Shown here: positions 1-8,883 of the stretch, piece after piece | How the letters are laid out: every line of letters starts with the position of its first letter | Numbering within the stretch: position 1 is the stretch's first letter | Source of the DNA: Acidisarcina sp. | GTDB lineage: Bacteria; Acidobacteriota; Terriglobia; Terriglobales; Acidobacteriaceae | Length of the DNA stretch: 64,000 nt | Direction: 5' to 3' | Assembly (NCBI GenBank): GCA_035539175.1 | Contig: DATLIY010000003.1 | Span: forward strand, 62,001 to 126,000 | Notes under the pieces: generated by a model | Told to the model about the DNA's origin: nothing | Databases searched by the model: none | What the model saw: the letters and a program-made list of their open reading frames with translations, nothing else | Position numbers and translations under genes: made by a program

Positions 1-104
1 GCAGGGAGAGGCGCCCACGGCGTCTCCGGGCTCTGAACTTCTCAAAGACTGCGCTGCTATCGATCGCGGGAGTCTAGTCAATGCGTGGGGATGGAGGGAG
101 CGCG

Positions 105-602
105 ATGAAGATCGATACTTTAAAAGAGTTGTATGTCGAGGAGCTCAGGGATCTGTACTCCGCAGAGACGCAGAGCCTCAAGGCGCTGCCAAGGATGGTG
201 CGCGCGGCAAACAATGTACATCTGAAAGAAGCATTTCAAAGCCATCTGCATGAAACCGAAGAGCAGGTTCAGCGGCTTGAACAGATCTTTGCCATCGTTG
301 GCGCAACTCCGAAGGGCAGGACGTGCGAGGGGATGAAGGGACTCCTGAAGGAAGCCGACGAGTGGATGGACGAGGATGCCGAGCCGGACGTGATGGATGC
401 AGGGCTTATCTCCGCCGCGCAGCGCGTGGAGCACTACGAGATATCGGGTTACGGAACAGTTCGCACCCATGCAGAACTGCTCGGCGACGAGAATGCCGTC
501 GAGCTTCTGGAGGAGACGCTCCAGGAGGAAAAGGCGGCCGATGCACGGTTCGGCCAGGTCGCCATCAGGATCAACGTGGAAGCGAACAATCGGGCAGCAT
601 AG
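105..602 (+). CDS. YciE/YciF-type ferritin-like protein (DUF892)
   Basis: A 165-residue, almost wholly helical protein with the pattern of the DUF892 (YciE/YciF) ferritin-like family. It has an opening ELRDLYSAE helix and later helices carrying HETEEQ, VEHYEISGYG and EEKAAD, which supply the spaced Glu/His ligands expected of a di-iron four-helix bundle. Members are linked to stress response in enterobacteria; the substrate is unknown. An ATG lies 24 nt upstream at 81, but the ATG at 105 follows GGAGGGAG at good spacing and starts right at the domain, so I prefer it. It stands alone, followed by a small membrane peptide gene on the same strand. Confidence 0.85.
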   Translation: MKIDTLKELYVEELRDLYSAETQSLKALPRMVRAANNVHLKEAFQSHLHETEEQVQRLEQIFAIVGATPKGRTCEGMKGLLKEADEWMDEDAEPDVMDAGLISAAQRVEHYEISGYGTVRTHAELLGDENAVELLEETLQEEKAADARFGQVAIRINVEANNRAA

Positions 603-694
603 GACCGCAATGGGCAGGGTAAATGGAAGCCTGCCCCCTGAATCCGGTGCTCGCCTTGAACGAGATTTAGTTTTTTAAGAAGGGAGAAACGTAT

Positions 695-844
695 ATGTTT
701 CTTGGACTCGGAATTCTTTTGTTGTTGCTATGGATAGGCGGATTTCTGATGTTTCACACTGCGGGATTCCTGATTCACATACTGCTCATTCTTGCCGTCG
801 TGTCTCTAATCTTCCATTTTCTGCGTGGTGCGCGCGCCGCTTGA
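695..844 (+). CDS. Lmo0937-type 49-residue membrane peptide
   Basis: A 49-residue peptide beginning MFLGLGILLLLLWIGGF and ending HFLRGARAA. It has two hydrophobic stretches separated by HTAG and a short basic tail, matching the small Lmo0937-type membrane proteins common in soil bacteria. A purine-rich AAGGGAGAAA stands just before the ATG. Function is unknown; the family is often near stress genes, which fits the ferritin-like neighbour upstream. Confidence 0.72.
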   Translation: MFLGLGILLLLLWIGGFLMFHTAGFLIHILLILAVVSLIFHFLRGARAA

Positions 845-859
845 TTTCTTCGGGCGTCG

Positions 860-888
860 GCGCGGCTCTTCGCCAGGAAGAGCCGCGC
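860..888. terminator. Strong hairpin between convergent genes
   Basis: GCGCGGCTCTT (860-870) pairs perfectly with AAGAGCCGCGC (878-888) around a 7-nt loop. It sits between the rightward small membrane gene and the leftward apt. There is no T-run on either side, so it is a candidate bidirectional transcript-end structure, not a classic intrinsic terminator. Confidence 0.5.
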
Positions 889-908
889 GCCTGTGGAGTT
901 ATGCTTCG

Positions 909-939
909 GCGGAGTTATTCGTCCGCGGAGTTATTCGTC
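909..939. repeat. 15-bp tandem duplication spanning the apt stop codon
   Basis: GCGGAGTTATTCGTC occurs at 909-923 and again at 925-939 (period 16). The right copy contains the stop codon and last codons of apt (leftward); the left copy lies just beyond the gene. Confidence 0.8.
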
Positions 940-1524
940 ATAGTGCAGCAGGCTGAAGACGTCAAAGTCCGGGAAGCGGTCGCGGCCTTTCAGGAAGTCC
1001 AGTTCGACGGCAAAGCCCAGTCCTGCGATCTGGCCGCCTAGCTGGCGTACCAGCTTCACCGTGGCCTCCATGGTGCCGCCAGTGGCCAGCAGATCATCGA
1101 CAATCACCACACGCTCTCCCGGTGCGATCGCGTCGAGGTGAATCTCCAGCGAGTCGCTGCCATACTCCAGATCGTAGGTGACGCGCGCGGTCGATGCCGG
1201 CAGCTTGCGTGGCTTGCGTACCGGCACAAATCCGGCATTCAGCCGGTAGGCCAACGCGGGACCAAAGATAAAACCACGCGCCTCAATGCCCAGCACCAGG
1301 TCAATCTCCTTGCCGATGTAGTGCGCGGCCAGCGCATCGATGAGCTCCGCAAAGCCCTTCTTGTCCTTCAACAGCGTGGTGATGTCGTAAAAGAGGATTC
1401 CCGGCTTGGGGAAATCCGGAACGGTTCGCACCAGCTTCTTCAGCGGTCCACAATCAATGTCGTTGAACTCTGCATCGATCACGGGATCCGCACTCGATAA
1501 TTTCGTCTGGCTATCTTTGCTCAT
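931..1524 (-). CDS. apt: Adenine phosphoribosyltransferase
   Basis: A 197-residue purine-salvage enzyme that joins adenine to PRPP to give AMP in the cytoplasm. The PRPP-binding signature [16 protein letters not shown] is intact near residue 140, and [17 protein letters not shown] is the typical mid-domain stretch. The protein is about 20 residues longer than the common 170-180, with a polar N-terminal extension rich in Ser/Asp. It begins 3 nt after the acylphosphatase stop, so the two are probably co-transcribed leftward. Confidence 0.95.
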   Translation of the reverse strand: MSKDSQTKLSSADPVIDAEFNDIDCGPLKKLVRTVPDFPKPGILFYDITTLLKDKKGFAELIDALAAHYIGKEIDLVLGIEARGFIFGPALAYRLNAGFVPVRKPRKLPASTARVTYDLEYGSDSLEIHLDAIAPGERVVIVDDLLATGGTMEATVKLVRQLGGQIAGLGFAVELDFLKGRDRFPDFDVFSLLHYDE

Positions 1525-1527
1525 TCG

Positions 1528-1809
1528 TTACCACGCTCCTTCAATCTGAAACGAACCAAGTCCCTTGGCTTCCTCGTCGGAAAGCGGCTGCTCTATCACT
1601 CGATCGACACGGCTGCCGCGTGACCCGCGGTGCAGCGCCGATCGCAGTGCGGAGAGTTCTTCATGACTGCCCGCGGCGACAACTTCCACGTCGCCGTCCT
1701 CGGTGTTCTTTACCCAGCCGCGCAGGCCAAGCGCACCAGCTTCCCGGTGAACAAACCAGCGAAAGCCGACGCCCTGCACTCGTCCCTGTATGAGAAATCG
1801 ACGGACCAT
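1528..1809 (-). CDS. Acylphosphatase
   Basis: A 93-residue protein with both acylphosphatase signatures: GRVQGVGFRWFV near the N terminus, giving the phosphate-binding loop and catalytic Arg, and GWVKNTEDGDVEV with the catalytic Asn. The family hydrolyses acyl phosphates such as carbamoyl phosphate. It has the usual length and no extra domain. It lies directly upstream of apt on the same strand and downstream of efp, from which it is separated by a terminator-like hairpin. Confidence 0.93.
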   Translation of the reverse strand: MVRRFLIQGRVQGVGFRWFVHREAGALGLRGWVKNTEDGDVEVVAAGSHEELSALRSALHRGSRGSRVDRVIEQPLSDEEAKGLGSFQIEGAW

Positions 1810-1930
1810 AAAAGCAGTTCAGTGAAGCTCAGTATCGTGTTTCCGAAAACTTTGTCAGTGTTGCAGATGCTCGCGCTCCACGCAAGCAAACCGCGGCTGC
1901 CTGCAACCCAGCGCTGGCTGCAATCCAGGA

Positions 1931-1961
1931 GAAAGAGAAAGAGGTCCCGGAGCGGGACCTC
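1931..1961 (-). terminator. Intrinsic terminator after efp
   Basis: GAGGTCCCG (1941-1949) and CGGGACCTC (1953-1961) form a 9-bp perfect stem with a 3-nt loop. Read on the minus strand it is followed by CTTTCTCTTTC, a U-rich tail. It ends the efp transcript. Confidence 0.8.
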
Positions 1962-1984
1962 TGACGGAGTCTCGCAGACCGGCT

Positions 1985-2545
1985 CTACGCGCGCGACATG
2001 TAGGCGCCTTCCGCAGTATCCACGCGGATCGTCTCGCCCTCGTTGATGAACGGTGGCACCTGCACGACCAGGCCGGTTTCGAGCTTTGCAGGCTTGGTCA
2101 CGGAGGACGCCGTTGCCGATTTCAACCCAGGCTCAGTCTCAATGACCTTCAGCTCCACTGTCTGCGGCAACTCGACGCCGACGGCGACGCCATCGATGAA
2201 CGAGACTTTGATCTGCAGATTCGGAATCAGGTACTCGACCGCATCGCCGAGCGTGGCGTGCTTCAGCGGCGTCTGCTCGTAGTTCTCCGGATTCATGAAG
2301 TAGTAGTCTTCGCCATCCGCGTAGAGAAACTCCATGGCGACTTCGTCGACGATCACGCGCTCGATGGGGTCAGGCGAACGGAAGCGGTGCTCGAACATGG
2401 CTCCAGTGCGCAGGTTGCGCAGCTTGGCCTGGATAAAGGCGCGCAGGTTTCCGGGGGTCCGGTGCTCCACGGAAAAAACCAGGTGGAGTTGGTTGTTGTG
2501 CTTGATGATCATGCCCGGACGCATTTGTGTGGCGGGAATCGCCAT
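1985..2545 (-). CDS. efp: Translation elongation factor P
   Basis: A 186-residue EF-P with the normal KOW-like N-terminal domain and two OB domains; the factor rescues ribosomes stalled on polyproline. A good AAGGAG lies upstream of the ATG. The loop that in E. coli carries the lysylated Lys34 (PGKG) reads HRTPGNLRAF here, placing Asn33 at the tip, with neither Lys nor the Arg used for rhamnosylation. The rest is typical, including LRNLRTG and YFMNPENYEQ. A terminator follows the gene. Confidence 0.95.
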   Translation of the reverse strand: MAIPATQMRPGMIIKHNNQLHLVFSVEHRTPGNLRAFIQAKLRNLRTGAMFEHRFRSPDPIERVIVDEVAMEFLYADGEDYYFMNPENYEQTPLKHATLGDAVEYLIPNLQIKVSFIDGVAVGVELPQTVELKVIETEPGLKSATASSVTKPAKLETGLVVQVPPFINEGETIRVDTAEGAYMSRA

Positions 2546-2640
2546 AAAAAGAAAGCTCCTTGATTTTGCTGCTCTTAGGATTCGAATGCCGGTCCACAGC
2601 AGGGAATGTGTCTGCTCTCAGGGGGACCTATGGCCCAATC

Positions 2641-2877
2641 TTGATTGTATCGCAGAGCTATCGAACCCGAAGAGGCTTCCCACTTACGGAGGTTGCAGGT
2701 TACGTCGGGCGCAGCTCCAGCCTGGACGGGAATGTCAGGCGCGCCATCGACATCCAGGAGGACGACAAGGTCGATGAGGCGGCCTTGAAGGAACTCATCT
2801 GCGCTGCTGTGGCGCTCAATCTCAGTGGCAAGAGCAAGCCGAAGCCCCGGCGAGTGAGCGGCAAGCGGGCCGACTAG
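2641..2877 (+). CDS. Doubtful small hypothetical protein
   Basis: In the 404-bp gap between efp and the FecR-like gene, the best candidate reading frame runs rightward to 2877. Its C-terminal half (VDEAALKELICAAVALNL then a Lys/Arg-rich SGKSKPKPRR tail) looks protein-like. No ATG with a ribosome site is present; TTG at 2641 is only one possible start. I do not recognise the product, and it may be non-coding. Confidence 0.2.
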   Translation: MIVSQSYRTRRGFPLTEVAGYVGRSSSLDGNVRRAIDIQEDDKVDEAALKELICAAVALNLSGKSKPKPRRVSGKRAD

Positions 2878-2949
2878 CTTCATCGCAGGCCCGGCCCATA
2901 TCTTCTCGCGTAGGGGGAACGCGTAGGTACGGCCTCTTCGCGGAAGCGC

Positions 2950-3960
2950 CTACTTGCCGAAGATGTGCGAGAAGAAGTGGCCGACACGATGGAAGAAGCC
3001 GCCATTTTCCGCGGGCGACTTCTTTTCCGGAGCAACGGCCCGGGCCGTCTCCGTTGTCTTGGACTCGACGGGGGTTGCCACCAATCCTGTACCCGGTGGC
3101 TGCGTCTCCGCTCCCGCCGCGCCTGCGGCTGCCAGGTCTGCCGGATCGCCCGCCTTGCCTGTAGTGCCGTTATAGGTCAGAGGAACTGTAACCATTGCAT
3201 GCACTTCTCCGGTTGGCGGTGCTGCTTTGGCGGGAGGTGCGGCCAGGCCCTCGCTGACGGCCAGGGGAAACGCTGTATCCGCCGGTGTGGACGAGGGACC
3301 TCCCACGCGTGCGCCCGGAGTTGCCGGTGTGTCGCTGCTGGTTCCGGCGCTGGCGAGCGAAACCTCTGGGGGACACCCACAGGCTTCCTTTTCGTTGTCC
3401 ACCACGTCGCGCAGGCTGCCATGCTCGAACAATACCCGCTGGTTGGGCTGTACGCGATATACCCCGTTATCGAACAGGCTGCTCACGGTCACGTAGGGAG
3501 CGCTGTCGCCATGATTGTCCACGCAGGTGTCGCCCTTGGTATTCACCCGCACACTCACGTTGGCCGTTCCCGGGCCCGAGAGCAGGATGCGGAAGTCGGG
3601 AGTCATCAGCACATCGGAATACTTGCCGGTGATGTAGTTTGCCTCCAGCGCGCCGCGATCCAGGGCCATCATCAGGGCTGACGAGTCTGCTTTTTCCACG
3701 CTGCTGTCTTTGGAGAGGTGCACAGTCGTCGTCGGGCACAGACGAAGCTCGCCGCCGCGCGTGAGGGAGATTGTGACGGTGTCCTCGCCTGCGGAAACCG
3801 TGCTGCCGTTGCCCAGCAGCATCTCGCCTGCATGCATATCCATCGCGCCGGAGACCTTGACCTCGCGCGCCGTCGTGCGGCCAATAGGCTGCTGCGCCTC
3901 TCCGAGTAAAGAGGAGGCAGCAGCTAGTGCTCCAAGCATGCATGCTCGCGAAATATGCAA
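2950..3960 (-). CDS. Secreted FecR-like domain protein
   Basis: 336 residues. The N terminus (MHISRACMLGALAAASSLLG) is a plausible signal peptide, starting at TTG 3960 with AGGAG about 10 nt upstream; an ATG at 3939 would shorten it by 7. The central region (about 45-190) reads like a FecR/beta-sandwich sensor fold: GNGSTVSAGEDTVTISL, LRLCPTTTVHL, then LDRGALEANY. The C-terminal third is low-complexity, rich in Ala/Pro/Thr, and ends in a basic and aromatic HRVGHFFSHIFGK. No sigma or anti-sigma gene adjoins it. Role unknown; probably periplasmic or surface exposed. Confidence 0.7.
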   Translation of the reverse strand: MHISRACMLGALAAASSLLGEAQQPIGRTTAREVKVSGAMDMHAGEMLLGNGSTVSAGEDTVTISLTRGGELRLCPTTTVHLSKDSSVEKADSSALMMALDRGALEANYITGKYSDVLMTPDFRILLSGPGTANVSVRVNTKGDTCVDNHGDSAPYVTVSSLFDNGVYRVQPNQRVLFEHGSLRDVVDNEKEACGCPPEVSLASAGTSSDTPATPGARVGGPSSTPADTAFPLAVSEGLAAPPAKAAPPTGEVHAMVTVPLTYNGTTGKAGDPADLAAAGAAGAETQPPGTGLVATPVESKTTETARAVAPEKKSPAENGGFFHRVGHFFSHIFGK

Positions 3961-4012
3961 TGGACTATTGCTCCTATCGCTTCCTGTCGCTCCCTATCGC
4001 TTCACGAAGACG

Positions 4013-4588
4013 TCATAGCTCCAGAAAATTTCGGATCAACTGCTTGCCGTTTGCCGTCAGCACGCTCTCCGGGTGGAACTGCACTCCCTCCACCGGATAT
4101 TTGCGATGGCGCAGGCCCATGATGATCGAGCTGCCATCCGGCGATGCCGTGCGTGCGGAGATCTCCAGCTCAGCAGGCAATCCTTCTTCTGCCACAATCA
4201 GCGAGTGGTACCGGGTGCAGGTCATCGGGCTGGGGATTCCGGCGAAGATTGTTCTGCTGTCGTGCTCCACTTCGCTGGTCTTGCCGTGCATTAATTGCGG
4301 AGCGCGAACCACCTTGCCCCCGAAGGCAGCGCCAATCGCCTGATGCCCCAGGCACACCCCAAGAATCGGAACCTTGCCGGCAAAGTGACGGATGAGCGGA
4401 ATGCTGATGCCCGCCTCCTGCGGAGTGCACGGTCCTGGCGACAGCAGGATGCGCTCCGGCGCGAGCGCTTCTACGTCCTCCACCGTCAACTCATCGTTAC
4501 GGCGGATGACCATCTCAGCGCCCATCTCCCCCATGTACTGCACAAGGTTGTAGGTAAACGAATCGTAATTGTCGAGGACGAAGACCAT
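4013..4588 (-). CDS. trpG: Anthranilate synthase glutaminase subunit (TrpG/PabA)
   Basis: A 191-residue class I glutamine amidotransferase supplying ammonia to anthranilate (or aminodeoxychorismate) synthase. Visible are [15 protein letters not shown] at the start, [13 protein letters not shown] for the oxyanion region, the nucleophile in [10 protein letters not shown] (about residue 80) and the catalytic pair in GVQFHPES near the C terminus. The family serves TrpE and/or PabB. The partner trpE lies about 2.8 kb away on the same strand, with unrelated genes between, so the pair is not a compact operon. Confidence 0.93.
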   Translation of the reverse strand: MVFVLDNYDSFTYNLVQYMGEMGAEMVIRRNDELTVEDVEALAPERILLSPGPCTPQEAGISIPLIRHFAGKVPILGVCLGHQAIGAAFGGKVVRAPQLMHGKTSEVEHDSRTIFAGIPSPMTCTRYHSLIVAEEGLPAELEISARTASPDGSSIIMGLRHRKYPVEGVQFHPESVLTANGKQLIRNFLEL

Positions 4589-4621
4589 CCCCTTCAGTGT
4601 AGCGCGGCGAGAGCCCGGAAA

Positions 4622-4650
4622 CGCAAAACGGGCGGCTGGTTGGCCGCCCG
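4622..4650 (-). terminator. Intrinsic terminator after the phosphodiesterase gene
   Basis: CGGGCGGC (4629-4636) pairs with GCCGCCCG (4643-4650) around a 6-nt loop. On the minus strand the stem is followed by TTTTGCG and more T. It lies between the phosphodiesterase stop and trpG. Confidence 0.7.
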
Positions 4651-4673
4651 CGTATCGCCCTCGGGAAACGGGC

Positions 4674-6218
4674 TCAGTGGTACAGATGCGAGAGTCCCGG
4701 CAGCGATGGAGTGCTCTCCATCTGCACCGCCTTCAATTCATAAGGGTTCAGGCCCAGCGAACGCAGGATCGTCGGCGCTACCTGGCGGGTATCGACGGCT
4801 TCCTTGATCACCCGCGGCGCAAGTCCGGGGTACGAGACCAGCAGGCCAATGCTCGTATCGTCGAGTGAAAAGCCGCCATGCTCGGCGATCTTCGACGTGC
4901 TCTTGGTGTAGATAACGCCCAGTTCCGGCTGCACGATGATGTCCGGCGTGCGGCTGTCCTTGCTGGGGTCGTTGAACATCAACTGAAGCGTGTTGCCGGA
5001 GTAGATCTTCTCCGCGTGGATGGCTGCCTGGTTCTGTTGCAGGATATCGGCGTCGGTTTCCGTCTGGCTCGCGTCGGTCAGCCAGATGAGCGAAATATCG
5101 TCGGTCGTCTCCTGCGCAACGGTGCTGCCGAGGAAGCTGCCCGGAACCTTGACCCCGGTGTTCCTCGTTTGCAGGCGGCTCTTATCGATCGGGCTCTGGC
5201 CGTGCTTGGTCGCGAGGATGATCGCCGTGTTCTGGTAAATTCCCTGTGTCTTCAGGGCATTGATGAACATCCCCAGATCGCTGTCTGCGTGCGCCAGCGC
5301 TTTGCCCAGCTCCGCGCTCGGCGTTCCAATTTCGTCGATGTAGCCGCCGTTGATCACCTTCTGGCCGACGCTGATCTCCTGGAAGTTCGATCCGAAAACA
5401 GTCGGCACACCCACCCAGTTCTTGCCGGTGTAGTCGTAGCCGCGAATCCAGTTCAGCACCGCATCGCGCTTCAGATCGTCGTACTTGATGCACTCGTCCA
5501 CGCTGGAGGTCGCGATGGAGTTGTTGGCTGCAACCTCCGGGCTGTAATACTCGTCCAGACCTTTGCCGCTGGGGCCATAGAGGATTGTGTAGGCACCCAC
5601 ATGCTTGTCGGACCATGCCGTCAATCCGCCGTGCGCCTTGACCACCTCAAACACGTTGTTTACGCGGCTGTACTGCCAGGGATAGACGGGCGCGCAGCCA
5701 TTCGCCGGATCGCGGGGCAAGCGGTCTTCGTTGATGCCGCCACCGCCATCGATGGCATTCATGTTCTTATCGATGCTTTCGTCCATTACGACTTCGGTGC
5801 CGATCACCGTGCAGTTCTTGTCGCCCAGGGGATTGCCATCGGCATCCACCAGCGGCGGGGAGTACTTGCGGTCATAAGCGTCGTCATACCAGACACCGGT
5901 TGAGTTCGGCGAACCGCCGGTCAGAGGCGCAAGAATTCCGGGGAAGCTATCGGAAGGCTTCGAAGTAGAGGCATTGGAGTAGCGAACCCCATGCCGCGCC
6001 AGATCGGCGAACGCCGACGCCGGGTGAGACTGGATGTAGTTGGCAAGATCGATGGCGTGCAGCCCATCGAAGCTCAGCACCAGCACGTGCTTGACCTCAG
6101 TTGAAGCGCCGGACTCGTTCTCGTCTGCCAGCGCCGGCGTGTGAGCCGCGGCTAGGAGCATAGCTCCGAGGGCTGCGGCGGAAGCGATCTGTTTCCAGGA
6201 AGAAAAGGGCACCATCAT
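4674..6218 (-). CDS. Secreted type I phosphodiesterase/nucleotide pyrophosphatase-like protein
   Basis: 514 residues of the alkaline-phosphatase superfamily. A signal peptide covers about residues 1-31 (hydrophobic [18 protein letters not shown]). The catalytic core starts with [14 protein letters not shown] (metal Asp). [12 protein letters not shown] holds the nucleophile Thr/Ser region; [10 protein letters not shown] and AEHGGF supply later His ligands. The ATG at 6218 has AAAGGAG 9 nt upstream. Such enzymes cleave phosphodiester or pyrophosphate bonds outside the cytoplasm; the substrate cannot be told. It lies between trpG and a divergent DUF998 gene and ends at a terminator. Confidence 0.85.
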   Translation of the reverse strand: MMVPFSSWKQIASAAALGAMLLAAAHTPALADENESGASTEVKHVLVLSFDGLHAIDLANYIQSHPASAFADLARHGVRYSNASTSKPSDSFPGILAPLTGGSPNSTGVWYDDAYDRKYSPPLVDADGNPLGDKNCTVIGTEVVMDESIDKNMNAIDGGGGINEDRLPRDPANGCAPVYPWQYSRVNNVFEVVKAHGGLTAWSDKHVGAYTILYGPSGKGLDEYYSPEVAANNSIATSSVDECIKYDDLKRDAVLNWIRGYDYTGKNWVGVPTVFGSNFQEISVGQKVINGGYIDEIGTPSAELGKALAHADSDLGMFINALKTQGIYQNTAIILATKHGQSPIDKSRLQTRNTGVKVPGSFLGSTVAQETTDDISLIWLTDASQTETDADILQQNQAAIHAEKIYSGNTLQLMFNDPSKDSRTPDIIVQPELGVIYTKSTSKIAEHGGFSLDDTSIGLLVSYPGLAPRVIKEAVDTRQVAPTILRSLGLNPYELKAVQMESTPSLPGLSHLYH

Positions 6219-6447
6219 GGGGAAAACTCCTTTTTCTGAAGAAGCGATGCAGCCCGCGAAGATCTTCTGCGCAGGTCAGCCAGATGGAACTCTAGGTTCT
6301 CCATGTTTTCAATGTTGTTAATACATAGTGAATAAATAGAATTGCGGAACCCCACATGGAGAAACCTCGTGAAATGCACACGAACCCATGCCAATTGCAA
6401 CTATCGAATTACGGGAACTTCCCACGGGCAGTTGCGTATGAGAGGAA

Positions 6448-7065
6448 ATGGAAAATCTGCGCTTGTACCCTGCCACTTTCCGGCAGGCGACGAAATGGGC
6501 GTTGTACGCAGCCATCGCTATGCCCGTTGTGTACTTTGGGACGCAGTTGGTTGCCGCGCCCTATTACCCGGGATATAGCTTCTCGCGGGACACGGCGAGC
6601 ATGCTGGGAACGACGGACTCTCAGCATCCCTGGATATTCAACCTGGGGGCGGTGCTGACCGGAGTGGCTGGATTGGCCGGAGCGCTTGGGCTTTTCCAGG
6701 CCTTAAAGACAAAGACCTGGACGGCGCTGGCGGCGCTTGTAGCACTATCCGTTGTAGCCAATGGCGTCCTTTCATTGAAGGCCGGAATGTTTCCTATGCC
6801 CGATCCACGGCACGCTTCGTGGCAATTTCTAATGCCAGTGATCCTCATTGCGCCACTGCTGTTGCTGATCGCCTTATGGTGGCAGGGCGCTACTCTAAGG
6901 ACATATCTGCTTTGTAACATCGTCGCGCTCGGATTGATTTTGCCGATGATGATGCACAGGGTGGCTCCGATTTTTGCGGAAGGAACGATGCGGCGGTTAT
7001 TTGCGTTGCTGGTATTTGTACCGATCGGGGTGGCAGGGTATGCTCTGGTACAGTCGAGTGACTAG
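6448..7065 (+). CDS. DUF998 family membrane protein
   Basis: 205 residues with about six hydrophobic segments: WALYAAIAMPVVYFG, FNLGAVLTGVAGLAGALG, LAALVALSVVANGVLS, FLMPVILIAPLLLLIALWW, LLCNIVALGLILPMMM and LFALLVFVPIGVAGYALV. Size and topology fit DUF998 integral membrane proteins, whose function is unknown. The ATG at 6448 has GAGAGGAA directly upstream (short spacing). It is divergent from the phosphodiesterase gene and followed by a tiny membrane peptide gene on the same strand. Confidence 0.75.
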   Translation: MENLRLYPATFRQATKWALYAAIAMPVVYFGTQLVAAPYYPGYSFSRDTASMLGTTDSQHPWIFNLGAVLTGVAGLAGALGLFQALKTKTWTALAALVALSVVANGVLSLKAGMFPMPDPRHASWQFLMPVILIAPLLLLIALWWQGATLRTYLLCNIVALGLILPMMMHRVAPIFAEGTMRRLFALLVFVPIGVAGYALVQSSD

Positions 7066-7128
7066 GACGCGTTCACACGCGCAATCGCCTCCGGTCTGAG
7101 CGACCACAGCGCTGAATGGAGAAGAGAT

Positions 7129-7236
7129 ATGGCTATTACCGTGATTCTTTCGCTGTTCGCCGTCTTCTTTACGCTCATCCTCTGGGCTACCCACAACTCA
7201 GGCCATAACCACAACTCCGATGGCGGCGACTTCTAA
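7129..7236 (+). CDS. 35-residue membrane peptide
   Basis: MAITVILSLFAVFFTLILWATH followed by a polar His/Asn/Gly tail ending SDGGDF. It has one transmembrane helix and a hydrophilic tail. A GAGAAGAG ribosome site precedes the ATG, and the gene sits 63 nt after DUF998 and before a terminator. No family recognised; the ribosome site and the clean helix argue that it is real. Confidence 0.55.
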   Translation: MAITVILSLFAVFFTLILWATHNSGHNHNSDGGDF

Positions 7237-7297
7237 CCCGGTATCTCTGGCAGAGAGCTCTGCGCAGTGGACCTAATGCGCCGGTCAGCAAAAGAAA

Positions 7298-7342
7298 GCG
7301 CGGGGAGAGAGTGTGCTCTGCCCGCGCCCCGTATGTTGTTTT
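7298..7342. terminator. Bidirectional terminator between DUF998 unit and trpE
   Basis: GCGCGGG (7298-7304) plus AGAG (7306-7309) pairs with CTCT (7316-7319) plus CCCGCGC (7321-7327). Rightward the stem is followed by TGTTGTTTTTG; leftward by TTTCTTTTGC. Both convergent transcripts, the small membrane gene and trpE, can end here. Confidence 0.8.
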
Positions 7343-7371
7343 TGTATCTGTAGCAGTTACTATTTCTTAAT

Positions 7372-8883
7372 CTAGTTGCCGCGCGCCCGCTCAATAGCTC
7401 GCACTACGGCCTGGGCCTTATTGACGGATTCCTGGTACTCATTCTCCGGGGAGGAGTCGGCGACGATTCCGGCTCCGGCCTGGATATACCCCTTCTTCCC
7501 CTGCAGCAGCATCGAGCGGATGGCGATGCAGGAGTCGAGGTTGCCGGAGTAGTCGGCATAGAGGATCGCGCCGCCGTAGACGCCGCGCCGCGTCGGCTCC
7601 AGTTCTTCGATGATCTCCATCGCGCGGATCTTGGGCGCGCCGGAGAGAGTCCCCGCGGGAAAGCATGCGCGGAAGGCGTCGACCGGTGTCAGGTCCCGGC
7701 GCAGCTCGCCTTCGATGCTGCTCACCATGTGCATCACGTGGGAGTAGCGCTCGACAAACATCAGGTCCTTTACTTTGACGCTGCCGTACTCGCTGACGCG
7801 GCCGACATCGTTGCGCCCCAGGTCCACCAGCATGACGTGCTCGGCGCATTCCTTCTCGTCGCCCAGCATCTCCGCCTCAATGCGGCGGTCCTCCTCTTCT
7901 TCCTCGGATCGCGGACGTGTTCCGGCAATTGGCCGATACTCGACGGTACGGTCATGCACGCGCACAAGCAGCTCTGGCGACGAGCCCAGAATATGGGTCG
8001 GCTGCGCAGCCTTTCCGGCTTTCCCATTGAGATCGAGCCGCAGGAAGTACATGTAAGGAGAGGGATTGACGATGCGCAGCGAGCGATACACCGAGAAAGG
8101 GTCCACATCCGGCTGCACGTCAAAGCGCTGCGAAAGCACGGCCTGAAAGATGTCGCCTGCCGCAATATATTCTTTCGTTTTCGCGATCGCGGAGAGGAAC
8201 TGCTTCTTCGGCGTGCGATGAACAATCTTGAGCTTGCCCTTCGAGCGGGTGCGCGGCGCCCGTGGCAAAGGCCTGGCCAGGCTGCGCTCCAGCCGCTTCA
8301 GACGTGTGATGGCCTGGGCATATGCCGCCAGCGGCTTCGTGCGGGTCAGATCCGCCGTCACCACCAGCAGAATTTGTTTCTTCACATGATCGAATGCCAG
8401 CACCTCGTCGAAGAACAGGAAGCAGGCATCGGGCAGCCCCAGGTCGTCTTCCGCGAGCGAAGGCAATTTCTCAATCTGGCGCACGACGTCATAGGAGAAA
8501 AAGCCGACCGCGCCCGCCGTGAAGGGAGGCAGCGCGCTGATTCTCGCCGGCTTGTGGCCGCTCAACGATTCCTTGAGCAACTCGAAGATATCGCCCTCAA
8601 CGGTACGGGTACGCTTGCCCTCTGTAATCCGCACCGAGGTGCCGTACGAAACCATCTTGCGGAATGGCCGGATTCCAATGAAGGTGTAGCGGCCCACCTT
8701 CTCGCCGCCTTCCACTGACTCCAGCAGAAAGCAATTCGGCTCGTCCGCGGCGATGCGCAGAAAGGCGGAAACCGGCGTCTCCAGGTCTGCCGTCAGGGTG
8801 CGATAGACAGGAACCAGGGTGTGCGTACGAGCGAGGCGCAGAAAATCCGTGCGTGTTGGATGGATGAAATTGCTGTGCTGCAT
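7372..8883 (-). CDS. trpE: Anthranilate synthase component I
   Basis: A 503-residue chorismate-binding enzyme making anthranilate, the first committed step to tryptophan. The N-terminal half carries FLLESVEGGEKVGRYTFIG, which includes the LLES feedback-inhibition signature, favouring TrpE over PabB. The C-terminal catalytic half shows YRPIAGTRPR, LVDLGRNDVGRV, PAGTLSGAPKIRAM and GAGIVADSSPENEY. The ATG at 8883 has only a weak ribosome site. Its amidotransferase partner trpG is on the same strand about 2.8 kb downstream. I see no tryptophan-rich leader peptide upstream. Confidence 0.95.
   Translation of the reverse strand: MQHSNFIHPTRTDFLRLARTHTLVPVYRTLTADLETPVSAFLRIAADEPNCFLLESVEGGEKVGRYTFIGIRPFRKMVSYGTSVRITEGKRTRTVEGDIFELLKESLSGHKPARISALPPFTAGAVGFFSYDVVRQIEKLPSLAEDDLGLPDACFLFFDEVLAFDHVKKQILLVVTADLTRTKPLAAYAQAITRLKRLERSLARPLPRAPRTRSKGKLKIVHRTPKKQFLSAIAKTKEYIAAGDIFQAVLSQRFDVQPDVDPFSVYRSLRIVNPSPYMYFLRLDLNGKAGKAAQPTHILGSSPELLVRVHDRTVEYRPIAGTRPRSEEEEEDRRIEAEMLGDEKECAEHVMLVDLGRNDVGRVSEYGSVKVKDLMFVERYSHVMHMVSSIEGELRRDLTPVDAFRACFPAGTLSGAPKIRAMEIIEELEPTRRGVYGGAILYADYSGNLDSCIAIRSMLLQGKKGYIQAGAGIVADSSPENEYQESVNKAQAVVRAIERARGN

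Noticed and set aside
4878-5903. 341-codon open frame on the plus strand over the phosphodiesterase gene
   Set aside because: Antisense shadow of a signal-peptide-bearing enzyme with clear metal motifs.
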